Positions 1 through 8,831 of a stretch of DNA of 9,754 nt are shown one piece after another (position 1 is the stretch's first letter; the number at the start of each line of letters is the position of its first letter). This DNA comes from an uncultured Anaerosacchariphilus sp. (lineage in GTDB: Bacteria; Bacillota; Clostridia; Lachnospirales; Lachnospiraceae): the NCBI GenBank assembly GCA_934373375.1, contig CAKROP010000054.1, forward strand, positions 1 through 9,754, written 5' to 3'. Position numbers and translations under genes: made by a program. The notes beneath the pieces were generated by a model. The model was not told the DNA's origin, ran no database searches, and worked only from the letters and a program-made list of their open reading frames with translations.

Positions 1-60
1 GCTGAGCACGAGGAAATGTTAATTGCGGGCGAGGCGCTGCAGAGATTAGCCGGACTGTAA
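1..60 (+). CDS. C-terminal end of an unidentified protein
   Basis: The first 60 bases are open in frame 1 and end with a TAA stop. They encode 19 residues (AEHEEMLIAGEALQRLAGL), which look like a C-terminal amphipathic helix. No family can be named from so little sequence. That it is a real gene end is supported by the strong intrinsic terminator about 25 bases downstream, with a T-run on the plus strand. Its start lies outside the window. It converges on the exporter genes on the other strand. Confidence 0.55.
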   Translation, partial: AEHEEMLIAGEALQRLAGL

Positions 61-84
61 AACAAAATTTTAAAACAGAACGCC

Positions 85-117
85 AAAAAGGAATCCCGTA
101 AAAAGGATTCCTTTTTT
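85..117. terminator. Bidirectional intrinsic terminator between convergent genes
   Basis: A perfect 12-bp stem (85-96 with 105-116) closes on an 8-base loop. The GGAATCC core is flanked by A and T runs, so a U-tract follows the hairpin in both directions. On the plus strand it ends the gene stopping at 60. On the minus strand it overlaps the TGA stop of the second exporter gene and would end the long beta-glucoside/exporter transcript. Confidence 0.9.
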
Positions 118-544
118 CATTGTTCTTTTTTCCGAAAATAATTCTGTGGTATCTCAAAAGCCAGCACGATGCCCAATACCAGCGCTGCCGCGCATTTCAC
201 CGCGTCATAACCGGTACTCAGGGCTGCGCCCACCTGATCCATCACCAGATAGTATGCTGTCCAGTAGATTCCCGCTCCCGGAATCATCGGGAAGATACCG
301 GGAATCAGAAATACCAGCACCGGACACTTTTTCCGGACTGCCAGACCTCTCGCCAGCACCGTTACCGTAAAAGTTGCCACAAAGCAGGCCAGTGTCACGC
401 CGCACCGTTCCACCAGCAGCGAATAGACCAGCCAGCAAATACATCCCGTCACCGCGCAGCTCAGATAACAGCTCCGAGGCACCCCGTACAGCATGGAAAA
501 GGCCACAGTTCCGATGAAAACCGCCGCCATCACAGACAGAAAGC

Positions 545-548
<4 letters not shown>
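117..548 (-). CDS. Threonine/serine exporter, small subunit (ThrE C-terminal half, YjjB-like)
   Basis: This 143-residue membrane protein corresponds to the C-terminal half of ThrE, the family that exports threonine and serine; in many bacteria it is encoded separately, like YjjB. It has about four to five hydrophobic segments and the family-typical loop PGIFPMIPG at residues 83-91, followed by an aromatic YWTAYY segment. I chose the GTG start at 548 because GGGAGG lies 9 bases upstream and the GTG overlaps the TGA stop of the preceding gene (GTGA), a standard translational-coupling arrangement. An ATG six codons later is the alternative. The open frame continues upstream, but that part is the other gene read out of frame. 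It should act as a complex with the larger subunit in the cytoplasmic membrane. The transported amino acid is inferred from the family only. Confidence 0.87.
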
Positions 549-2771
<2,223 letters not shown>

Positions 2772-4616
2772 CTATACAATCGTAAACAGGGTCTTTGTCG
2801 GCTCGGTCTCACCCTCGCCCGCCGGAATCACATCCAGGAACTCCTGGGTATTGGTTACTACAACGATGACGGTTGTATCATAACCCTCAGCCTCTACTGC
2901 GGCCTTGTCAAACTCTACCAGCAGGTCGCCCTTCTTTACCATCTCGCCATCCTTTACATAGGAAGTGAAATGCTTTCCATCCAGTTTTACTGTATCAATG
3001 CCCAGGTGAATCAGCAGCTCTACGCCGTTCTCATCTACCATGGATACCGCGTGCTTGCTCGGGAATACGCTCAAAATTTTTCCGTTTGCCGGAGCCACTA
3101 CTTTTCCATTTACCGGAACCACTGCCGCGCCCTTGCCCAGAACACCGCTTGCGAATGTCTCGTCATTGACCTCGGAAAGCTTTACTGCCTTACCTGCTGC
3201 CGGGCTTCCAATCTCGATCTTTGTGTCCAGGGCGGTAGCTTCTTTTGTATTTTTTGCAACTATGCCATTTGCCGGAATATCCTCAAAACCGAATACCAGC
3301 GTCAGGATAAAGGTAATCGCAAAACCGATGCCCACGGAAATAAACGCATGTACAATGTTCATCGGATTTTCGCCGATAAATACCGCGAAAGACGCAAGTC
3401 CCGGCGTACCGGAGGTATAACGGACAACGCCATTGATACCTGCATACAGACCGCCGCAGGCACCGCCAATCATAACGGCGTACAGCGGCTTCTTCAGACG
3501 CAGGGTTACACCGAACATAGCAGGCTCAGTTACACCCAGAAGCGCTGTGATACCTGCAGAGCTTGCTACCTGCTTCAGATCTTTGTTCTTGGTCTTCAAC
3601 GCTACAGCCAGAGACGCTGCGCCCTGACAGATATTGGATACAAAGCTTCCCGGTCCCATAACAGTCTCATAACCATAGGTCGCGTAGGACTGCATGATAA
3701 CCGGCGCGAAGCTCCAGTGCATACCGGTCATAACCAGCAGCGGCATAAACGCGCCCATCAGGGTCGGTACCAGCCAGCTTGCGTGCTGATTCAGGAATTC
3801 GGTAATGGCTGCCAGACCGGTACCTACGGTGTAACCGAGAGGTCCAAGTACCAGGAAGGTAACCGGAGCTACAATCAGGATCGTAATCAGCGGTTTGGAC
3901 AGGAACTTGATGGGCTTCGGTGAAATCTTATCCGCGAAGGGCTCCACGTAGGACATCAGCCAGATGGCCAGAATACTGGGAATGATACTGGAACCATAGG
4001 AAATCAGGGTTACAGGAAGTCCGCAGAACTTCACCGCTTCGCCTGCGGATACCAGCGCTGTGAAATTCGGATGCAGAAGAGCCGCGCCAATGACAGCCGC
4101 CACGTACATATTACACTTGAAGCGGGCCGCAGTGGATACAGCTACCAGTACCGGTAGGAAATAAAATGCGGAATCCGCGATAAAGTTAATCATATAATAG
4201 GTCTGAGAAGTATTGTCTACCACCTTGAAGAAAGTCAGCAGAGTCAGCAGGGCCTTCAGCATACCGCCTGCGATCAGCGCCGGGATAATCGGTGTGAAGA
4301 TACCGGAAATCGTGCTCATAACCCGGTTTACCAGACTCTCCTTTTCCTTCTGCTCCGGCTCGTCTCCGCCGACCGGACCCATTTTCTTAATCTCATTTAC
4401 CACATTGACCACATCGGTTCCGATGATAATCTGGTAAACGCCTCCTTTTTTCACTGCTCCTACGACGCCCGGAACAGTCTTTACTCCCTCCAGGTCTCCC
4501 TTCGACTCGTCCTTCAGGTTCAGACGCAGTCTGGTGGCGCAGTTTGTCATATAGGAGAGATTTCCCAGTCCTCCCATATGGCTTAAAATGCCCTCTGCCA
4601 TCTCTTTGTAGCTCAT
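2772..4616 (-). CDS. bglP: Beta-glucoside-specific PTS permease, EIIBCA
   Basis: This 614-residue single-chain PTS transporter of the glucose superfamily, beta-glucoside branch (BglF/BglP type), imports and phosphorylates beta-glucosides. The domains run in the order B, C, A. The EIIB part (1-80) has the phosphorylated C26 in TNCATRLR. The EIIC membrane part spans about 100-450, with the GVTEP motif at 361-365 that takes part in sugar binding. The EIIA part (about 470-614) has the histidine pair H522 (PSKH) and H537 (LLIHLGID), where H537 is the phospho-acceptor. The start ATG 4616 is preceded by TGAGGAAA with 7-8 bases spacing. The gene lies 178 bases after the antiterminator gene, and that gap carries a RAT and terminator that control it. 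In E. coli the homologue also phosphorylates and restrains its antiterminator; the same is likely here. Confidence 0.96.
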   Translation of the reverse strand: MSYKEMAEGILSHMGGLGNLSYMTNCATRLRLNLKDESKGDLEGVKTVPGVVGAVKKGGVYQIIIGTDVVNVVNEIKKMGPVGGDEPEQKEKESLVNRVMSTISGIFTPIIPALIAGGMLKALLTLLTFFKVVDNTSQTYYMINFIADSAFYFLPVLVAVSTAARFKCNMYVAAVIGAALLHPNFTALVSAGEAVKFCGLPVTLISYGSSIIPSILAIWLMSYVEPFADKISPKPIKFLSKPLITILIVAPVTFLVLGPLGYTVGTGLAAITEFLNQHASWLVPTLMGAFMPLLVMTGMHWSFAPVIMQSYATYGYETVMGPGSFVSNICQGAASLAVALKTKNKDLKQVASSAGITALLGVTEPAMFGVTLRLKKPLYAVMIGGACGGLYAGINGVVRYTSGTPGLASFAVFIGENPMNIVHAFISVGIGFAITFILTLVFGFEDIPANGIVAKNTKEATALDTKIEIGSPAAGKAVKLSEVNDETFASGVLGKGAAVVPVNGKVVAPANGKILSVFPSKHAVSMVDENGVELLIHLGIDTVKLDGKHFTSYVKDGEMVKKGDLLVEFDKAAVEAEGYDTTVIVVVTNTQEFLDVIPAGEGETEPTKTLFTIV

Positions 4617-4679
4617 GGTATTTCCTCACTTTCTTTTCTGGAATCTTTGGTTATATCTGAACTGCGGCTTCCGTGGATC

Positions 4680-4741
4680 AAAAAACCGGAAAGCAGCAAA
4701 AATACTCCCCGCGTCCGGGAAATCTTCTGCTGTTTTCCGGT
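4680..4741 (-). terminator. Regulated intrinsic terminator upstream of bglP
   Basis: On the minus strand a long stem forms between 4728-4741 and 4685-4698: an 8-bp ACCGGAAA/TTTCCGGT base continued by CAGCA/TGCTG past one mismatch. A run of six T follows (4685-4680). Its 5' arm shares bases 4739-4741 with the 3' edge of the RAT, so the RAT hairpin and this terminator cannot form together. That is the expected switch for a BglG-family antiterminator. Confidence 0.92.
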
Positions 4742-4770
4742 CTTGCCCGCGTTTTCCGCAGTTACAATCC
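4739..4770 (-). promoter_or_regulatory. Ribonucleic antiterminator (RAT) 2, LicT/BglG binding site
   Basis: Read on the minus strand, this 32-base element begins GGATTGTAACTG and ends GGGCAAGACC. This matches the conserved outer halves of BglG-family RAT sites (GGATTGTTACTG ... GCAGGCAAAACC), with the middle differing. It overlaps the 5' arm of the terminator before the permease gene. Binding of the antiterminator made from the gene just upstream should let transcription into bglP, bglA and probably the exporter genes. Confidence 0.92.
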
Positions 4771-4794
4771 TTCTAAAAACAGTTTACCAAAACT

Positions 4795-5655
4795 TTAGCG
4801 TTTATTCTGTTGCTCAGCCCGCTGCCGGTTGACTACGCGGCTGATGTGGAGCATCAGGTACATCTGCTCCTCTTTCGTAATCTGTACATGGAATTTTCCT
4901 TCAAAATATTCGGAAATCCGTCCTACACAGGCGTAGCTTTCCGGATACAGCGCTTTCACCTGCTGATACAGAGTGTCGTCCTCGCTCTCTATAAGATCCG
5001 AGGCCACCAGCCTGTGGGCAAAATACTGTACATGGGTCAGCAGTCTCTGGTAATCCAGGGTGCCCTCATCCAGCTGCATCCGAAAATGAATCTGAATGAT
5101 TTTCAGAATCTCCTGTACGGTCTGGGTCACCATAATGGTCGTCTCCATCTTATCGCCATTCTGAACGGCATTAACAAAATGAAGCGCTATATAGCCTGCC
5201 TCGTCCTCGGGAAGATGTACATTTTCATAGTAATCGATGGTTTTCAACGCTTTCTTTGCCGCCGCGAACTCCTTCGGATAAAACCGCTTGGTTTCCCAGA
5301 GCAGATAATTCTTCAGCGGGGTGTTCTGCTTGTACCGATACAGCGCGTAATGAATATGATCCGTAAGTCCCACATAAATCACATCCGAAAAGGTCACATC
5401 CAGTTCCTTCTGGGCGTCCTCAATGATCCGCCAGGCCAGCTCCAGATGGTTGGCCGGAATCTGGCTCATCAATTCTGTGAACTTGGATGTCAAATCCGGG
5501 GAATCAATGACAAAGCGTTTTTCTGCTTTCTCCACCTCGATGGAATCTCCCGCCTTTTTTCCAAAGGCCAGCCCTCTTCCCTGCAGGATCATTTCCCGCT
5601 GATTTTCATCCTCCACCAGCACTATGTTGTTATTATAAATTTTCTTAATTACCAT
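4795..5655 (-). CDS. licT: BglG/LicT-family transcriptional antiterminator
   Basis: This 286-residue RNA-binding regulator prevents termination in its target leaders when beta-glucosides are being transported. The N-terminal co-antiterminator RNA-binding domain covers about 1-55 (MVIKKIYNNN...GRGLAFG). Two PTS regulation domains follow, each with its two conserved histidines: H100 (DHIHY) and H159 (ALHF) in PRD1, H208 (THVQ) and H270 (LHIS) in PRD2. These histidines are phosphorylated by the PTS and tune activity in the family. The start is ATG 5655 because MVIKKIYNNN is the conserved family N-terminus; the frame is open 16 codons further up, but that reaches into the leader terminator. A GGAAG/GGAAAG site precedes the start. 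RAT-terminator modules sit before this gene and before bglP, so it likely controls both itself and the downstream genes. Confidence 0.96.
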   Translation of the reverse strand: MVIKKIYNNNIVLVEDENQREMILQGRGLAFGKKAGDSIEVEKAEKRFVIDSPDLTSKFTELMSQIPANHLELAWRIIEDAQKELDVTFSDVIYVGLTDHIHYALYRYKQNTPLKNYLLWETKRFYPKEFAAAKKALKTIDYYENVHLPEDEAGYIALHFVNAVQNGDKMETTIMVTQTVQEILKIIQIHFRMQLDEGTLDYQRLLTHVQYFAHRLVASDLIESEDDTLYQQVKALYPESYACVGRISEYFEGKFHVQITKEEQMYLMLHISRVVNRQRAEQQNKR

Positions 5656-5690
5656 AGGCTTCCGACTTTCCAGCACTCCTGTAAGACAAT

Positions 5691-5746
5691 AAAAAAAGAC
5701 CAAAAAATATAGCTTGCCTGCGCGGCATCTATATTCCTCTGGTCTT
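5691..5746 (-). terminator. Regulated intrinsic terminator in the licT leader
   Basis: On the minus strand AAGACC (5746-5741) pairs with GGTCTT (5701-5696). An inner AATATAG (5735-5729) pairs with CTATATT (5712-5706). A T-run follows (5697-5691). The stem is imperfect, but its outer arm overlaps the last bases of the RAT at 5741-5746, the mutually exclusive geometry of BglG-type switches. Confidence 0.87.
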
Positions 5747-5771
5747 GCCTGCCGTTACGCAGTTACAATCC
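5741..5771 (-). promoter_or_regulatory. Ribonucleic antiterminator (RAT) 1 in the licT leader
   Basis: This 31-base element on the minus strand begins GGATTGTAACTGCG and ends GCAGGCAAGACC. It has the same outer halves as the second RAT before bglP and fits the BglG-family consensus. Its placement in the antiterminator gene's own leader predicts positive autoregulation, as in the E. coli bgl operon. Confidence 0.93.
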
Positions 5772-5786
5772 GTATCGAACAGTTAT

Positions 5787-5815
5787 ACTTTAACATAATC
5801 TTAAGAATGCGTCAA
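5787..5815 (-). promoter_or_regulatory. Probable sigma-70/SigA promoter of the licT-bglPA operon
   Basis: On the minus strand TTGACG (5815-5810) is followed by a 17-base spacer and TAAAGT (5792-5787). Transcription would start about 10 bases before the RAT. The -35 box lies inside the last codons of the MATE gene. No clear catabolite-repression (cre) site was seen near it. Confidence 0.65.
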
Positions 5816-7168
5816 CTGTTTTTTCCCCCTGGCTTTCCATGTTGGTACAATCCGGAAAAGGAACACCGCTGCCGTTACTGACGCCCCCGCCAGGTCGGAA
5901 ATGGTTTCGCAATAGAATACCTGCTCCATCGGAAACGCCATGGGCAGCAGAAATACGCAGACTACATAGAGGATTTTACGAAAAAAGGATATGGGCAGCG
6001 CCTCCCGAATCATTCCCATAGCTGTCAGCCCGTCCACAATCGCGTACTGTACCGCTACTCCCAGAAGTCCTGCGGTATACCTGCGGATACAGGACGCCGA
6101 CAATACCGCCACAGCCTGATCCTGTACAAAAATTTTTGCGAACATCACCGGAAACAGCTGTGCCGCTCCGCACAGTATCGCCATATAGCCTGCGCAGAGA
6201 AGAAATACAGAACGGAATACCTGAAGAACCTTTTCTGTATTACCGGCCCCGTAATGATAGCTGTAGAGCGTTCCACAGCCGCTCGTAATACCCTGGGCCG
6301 GATAGGTGACCAGAACCATAAAACTCTGAACAACCGCCGCGCAGGAGATATAGCGATCCCCCATAACCTCTCCACCATATCTCCGCAGAACATAATTCAG
6401 GGAAATCACCAGCAGATTATCGCACAGGATAATCAGGAACGGAAGACTTCCAATCTTCAGAATCTTCCCCATGATCCGGCGCTCCGGTCTGCAGATATGA
6501 AGCCGGAATACAGCCTTTTCTGAGAAGAAATAGCGCAATACAAATACCAGTACACAGATCTGCGCTGTCACAGTAGCGATAGCGGCGCCGCGAATTCCCA
6601 TATGCAGCCCGCAGATAAAGATGGGGTCCAGAATTGTATTCAGAATCGCCCCCAGCATCACTGCAGCCATTCCACGCTTCGCGTTTCCGAAAGCCAGGAT
6701 AAACTGATTCATACCCGTTCCACACAGCACTGCCAGCGTACCGCACACATAGATTCGAAAATACGCGCCGGCATATGGATAAATAGCATCGCTGCAGCCC
6801 AGCGCATAGAGAAGCGGCTTCTCACACACCAGTAAAATTCCCGTGAGTACTACTGAGAATACCGCCAGCATTATGGCCGCATGATTCATAGCCGCTTCCG
6901 CGTCCCGATATTCCTTTTTCCCCATGCAGATACTCATGAGGGACGCGCCGCCGATACCAAGTAAAGAGCATATTGCCGTAAGCGCCGTCAGAATCGGCGC
7001 GCAGATTCCAATGCCTGCCAGCGCCATCTCTCCGCAGCCTGGCATATGTCCTACAAAGGCTCTGTCCACAATGCTATATAATATATTAAAAAACTGCGCG
7101 AACATCGCCGGAATTCCCAACCGCAGAACCAGCCGGGAAATGGGAAGGTTCTCAAATTCCTGTTCCAT
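5801..7168 (-). CDS. MATE-family multidrug/cation efflux transporter, MepA/NorM-like
   Basis: This 455-residue integral membrane protein has the usual MATE length and 12 predicted hydrophobic segments. The family N-terminus is present (GIPAMFAQFFNILYSIVDRAFVGH, about 18-41), with the conserved asparagine and aspartate in the first helix, and the second-half repeat is present as well. MATE pumps expel drugs or metabolites in exchange for Na+ or H+; the substrate here is unknown. ATG 7168 has AGGAG about 11-12 bases upstream, a slightly long spacing. It is divergent from an AraC-type regulator, which suggests control by it. No terminator follows the stop at 5801 apart from the RAT-controlled one in the licT leader, so read-through into that leader is possible. 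Confidence 0.93.
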   Translation of the reverse strand: MEQEFENLPISRLVLRLGIPAMFAQFFNILYSIVDRAFVGHMPGCGEMALAGIGICAPILTALTAICSLLGIGGASLMSICMGKKEYRDAEAAMNHAAIMLAVFSVVLTGILLVCEKPLLYALGCSDAIYPYAGAYFRIYVCGTLAVLCGTGMNQFILAFGNAKRGMAAVMLGAILNTILDPIFICGLHMGIRGAAIATVTAQICVLVFVLRYFFSEKAVFRLHICRPERRIMGKILKIGSLPFLIILCDNLLVISLNYVLRRYGGEVMGDRYISCAAVVQSFMVLVTYPAQGITSGCGTLYSYHYGAGNTEKVLQVFRSVFLLCAGYMAILCGAAQLFPVMFAKIFVQDQAVAVLSASCIRRYTAGLLGVAVQYAIVDGLTAMGMIREALPISFFRKILYVVCVFLLPMAFPMEQVFYCETISDLAGASVTAAVFLFRIVPTWKARGKKQLTHS

Positions 7169-7294
7169 GATATCTCACACTCCTGTCTCTTTCTTTTGGA
7201 ACCTCAGTATATCCTTTTTTCTTTTCCTGTGGTACAATATTTTTGTTCAAAAATATCAAATTCTTAACATTTTCATAAAACGAGGTGCCAAAAG
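7169..7294. promoter_or_regulatory. Divergent promoter region between the MATE and AraC genes
   Basis: The gap is AT-rich and should hold promoters for both genes. For the AraC gene, TACAAT at 7233-7238 preceded by TGG forms an extended -10 box, with a poor -35. For the MATE gene the best -10 is TATACT (minus, 7211-7206), without a good -35. The palindrome at 7237-7256 overlaps the first of these. The AraC ribosome binding site is GAGGTG, ending about 8 bases before ATG 7295. Confidence 0.5.
7237..7256. repeat. Perfect inverted repeat, candidate operator
   Basis: Arms ATATTTTTG (7237-7245) and CAAAAATAT (7248-7256) are exact reverse complements around a 2-base centre. The left arm overlaps the TACAAT -10 box of the AraC gene. 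No U-tract or GC core makes it a terminator. AraC proteins more often bind direct repeats, so the binding protein is unknown. Confidence 0.5.
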
Positions 7295-8188
7295 ATGCAG
7301 ATATCAAAAGAAAACTATCACGAGATTAATCATTACCCGGATCCGCTTTTTCCAGTGGAAATCTATCGGGTCGATGAAAGCGGTATGTTTCCCTTTGGCC
7401 GCGGCGTAGGCGATTTTCACTGGCACGAAGAACTTCAGTTTACCATGGCTCTGCAGGGTACCCTGACCATTCAGGCTGACGCCCAGCGTTATACGTTGAA
7501 GGAAGGGCAGGCATTTTTTATCAACAGCGGCGTCATTCACGCTGTTACAGAGTTGTCCGCCGGCGGCGTTTATGCCAGCCTGAATTTTCCGTCGAAGCTT
7601 CTCTCCTTCTTTCCCGGAAGCCGTATGGAACAGGACGACGTGCTGCCGTGGGTAACCGGCGGAGTCCCCGCCTCTCTGCTGCTTACCTGTGAGACCAGGG
7701 ACGGCAGTGCGGTCCTGACCTGTCTCTCAGAAATTCTTCGTTTCTGGCCGGAATCATTTCCCCACCGCTCTTATGGAATCGCCATCCGACTTGCAGAACT
7801 ATGGTATCATACGCTTCCCTGCCTGGAACACACCGCGTCTTCAGCTCCTTCCCTTTCCACTGTCAAACGCCAGCGTCTTCAGGATATGCTTTCTTTCATC
7901 TATGCCCATTACGCCGAGGATATAACTCTTACGGTTCTGGCCCGCTGCGCCCACATCAGTGTGGGGGAATGCTGCCGCATTTTCCGGGAACAGCTTCAGG
8001 TTACACCTTATCAGTTTCTGACGGATTACCGGATCCGGAAGAGCCTGGAGCTTCTTACTTCGGATTTCTCCGTCTCAGAAACAGCCGGTCTCTGCGGCTA
8101 CAATCAGGTCAGCAATTATATTTCAAAATTCAAATCTCTTATGGGCTGCACGCCCGCCCAGTATCAAAATCGGGTAGGAGGTAGATAA
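7295..8188 (+). CDS. AraC-family transcriptional regulator with cupin-like sensor domain
   Basis: The regulator has 297 residues. The N-terminal half is an AraC-type cupin (about 15-95) with FHWHEELQFTMALQG (41-55) and a GQAFFINSGVIHAV segment (71-84), the usual small-molecule sensing barrel. The C-terminal half (about 190-292) holds two helix-turn-helix motifs: DITLTVLARCAHISVGECCR (209-228) and SVSETAGLCGYNQVSNYISK (259-278), ending in the family GCTPAQY. A good GAGGTG ribosome binding site precedes ATG 7295. The divergent MATE gene is its likely target. The last codons (from about residue 292, NRVGGR) and the stop lie in what looks like the end of a group II intron, so the original C-terminus was probably slightly different. 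The DNA-binding core is intact and the protein is likely functional. Confidence 0.93.
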   Translation: MQISKENYHEINHYPDPLFPVEIYRVDESGMFPFGRGVGDFHWHEELQFTMALQGTLTIQADAQRYTLKEGQAFFINSGVIHAVTELSAGGVYASLNFPSKLLSFFPGSRMEQDDVLPWVTGGVPASLLLTCETRDGSAVLTCLSEILRFWPESFPHRSYGIAIRLAELWYHTLPCLEHTASSAPSLSTVKRQRLQDMLSFIYAHYAEDITLTVLARCAHISVGECCRIFREQLQVTPYQFLTDYRIRKSLELLTSDFSVSETAGLCGYNQVSNYISKFKSLMGCTPAQYQNRVGGR

Positions 8189-8246
8189 TTATTTTATCTA
8201 CCGACCTCCCACACCACCGTACGTACCGTTCGGTATACGGCGGTTC
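8171..8246 (-). other. Group II intron domains V and VI
   Basis: Domain V: on the minus strand ACCGCCGT (8244-8237) pairs with ACGGTGGT (8220-8213), one G-U pair included. A bulge and a TACC/GGTA distal stem follow, the shape and near-sequence of bacterial domain V with its catalytic AGC/CGC-type base. Domain VI: GGTAGATAA (8202-8194) pairs with TTATCTACC (8188-8180) around a 5-base loop. The loose base of that stem (8203-8206 opposite 8176-8179) is where a bulged branch-point A would be expected, but I cannot assign it. The AraC stop codon (8186-8188) lies inside this hairpin. Confidence 0.75.
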
Positions 8247-8247
8247 T

Positions 8248-8433
8248 TTAGTTTTCGCATATTCTCAAATAGAACTCTGTGAATGTTGGATAGCCCCATT
8301 CATGGAGTTTTGCATTATTCAACGCAAACTTCACCAGCCTATTATGCTCAATCTTCAAGGGGTGCATTTTCCCAAGCGGATACTCTGCAATCTGATTCCG
8401 GTGAACTCTGTCATCTCTCACGTATGTTGCTTC
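8248..8433 (-). pseudogene. C-terminal tail of a group II intron-encoded protein
   Basis: A minus-strand frame ending at TAA 8250-8248 encodes about 61 residues. Its end runs HNRLVKFALNNAKLHEWGYP, then TFTEFYLRICEN, resembling the closing helix of group II intron maturases (pattern ..LNN.KL..WGYP...EYYL.....). It stops two bases before the domain V region, where such genes usually end. The reverse transcriptase and maturase core are missing, because upstream in the same frame is the TGA that ends the integrase fragment. The identification rests on position and a short pattern. Confidence 0.6.
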
Positions 8434-8745
8434 TCATATTCCTTCCCGCAAACGATATTCCAAAAAGTGCTCCAATGCCTCATTCAGTGTTGAGGAATTA
8501 ACCGGAACTGTCGTTTCTACCGTTATGGCTTCCTCTTGTTCTTTCCTCTCATTATTCAATTGTTTAAACTCCTCTAGCTTTTGTTTCAAACAGGCGTTTG
8601 CGTCTTTTCTCGTCTTGCCTGTTCCGCACTTACGTTTTTTCGTACCATCCTCAAATGTTACGGTTGTACGTGCTTCAAAATATTCATATGTCTTTCCTTT
8701 AGACTGCTTATTCACTTTTTTTATGCTAATCGGTGTATATTCCAT
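8434..8745 (-). pseudogene. Truncated tyrosine integrase, N-terminal part only
   Basis: The fragment has 103 residues against about 380-400 for full-length integrases of conjugative or phage elements. Residues 3-62 look like the N-terminal arm-site DNA-binding domain (ISIKKVNKQSKGKTYEYFEA, then FEDGTKKRKCGTGKTRKDAN). Then comes a charged linker and the beginning of the core-binding domain (TLNEALEHFLEYRLREG, 86-102). The frame then hits TGA exactly where the intron remnant begins. The catalytic R..K..HxxR..Y part is entirely absent, so it cannot recombine DNA. ATG 8745 is chosen because AAAGGAG lies 9 bases upstream; the open frame extends 12 codons more through repeat DNA. It is AT-richer than its neighbours. 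It may still be translated as a DNA-binding peptide. Confidence 0.78.
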
Positions 8746-8770
8746 TATAGTTGTCTCCTTTTCATTAAAA

Positions 8771-8792
8771 GTTTTCGCCAAGTTTTCGCCAA
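8771..8792. repeat. Tandem 11-bp direct repeat upstream of the integrase fragment
   Basis: GTTTTCGCCAA occurs twice without a gap (8771-8781, 8782-8792); on the integrase strand this is TTGGCGAAAAC twice. Arm-type sites bound by integrase N-terminal domains are often short direct repeats beside int, so that role is possible. A related copy in the opposite orientation lies near 9259-9273. Confidence 0.6.
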
Positions 8793-8795
8793 ATT

Positions 8796-8831
8796 ATTTT
8801 TGAAAACTCTCTCTTTCTTCATTTTTGAAAA
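8796..8831. repeat. Second pair of 11-bp direct repeats
   Basis: ATTTTTGAAAA occurs exactly at 8796-8806 and at 8821-8831, 25 bases apart, just beyond the GTTTTCGCCAA pair. The unit is AT-rich, so chance is less easily excluded. The position in the integrase leader suggests protein-binding sites. Confidence 0.45.

Larger units (their letters stand above)
8169..8433 (-). mobile_element. 3' remnant of a group II intron (5' part lost)
   Basis: On the minus strand this stretch contains, in order, the tail of an intron-encoded protein, a domain V-like hairpin, a domain VI-like hairpin, and a 3' end reading CCTACCCGAT, which agrees with the AY end of group II introns. Domains I-III and most of the protein gene are absent; their place is taken by an integrase fragment beginning at 8434. 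The right boundary is approximate. The intron is antisense to the AraC gene and its end overlaps that gene's last codons. Without its 5' half it cannot splice or move by itself. Confidence 0.75.

Noticed and set aside
5656..5703. An upstream start for licT at 5703
   Set aside because: That ATG falls in the leader just after the terminator stem, and the extra 16 residues are not part of the family N-terminus, which begins MVIKKI.
4810..5712. A 300-codon plus-strand open frame opposite licT
   Set aside because: It is a shadow of the antiterminator gene. The minus-strand frame carries all four PRD histidines, and the plus-strand product resembles nothing.
8283..8501. Small plus-strand open frames over the intron remnant
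   Set aside because: No ribosome binding site and no family resemblance were seen. The opposite strand explains the region as the intron protein tail and domain V/VI.
8434..8781. The 12-codon longer N-terminus of the integrase fragment
   Set aside because: It would be encoded by the GGCGAAAAC repeat DNA. The ATG at 8745 has an AAAGGAG site at ideal distance.
8771..8831. CRISPR-like repeat array
   Set aside because: Repeats are only 11 bases, two copies each, with no regular spacers and no cas genes.
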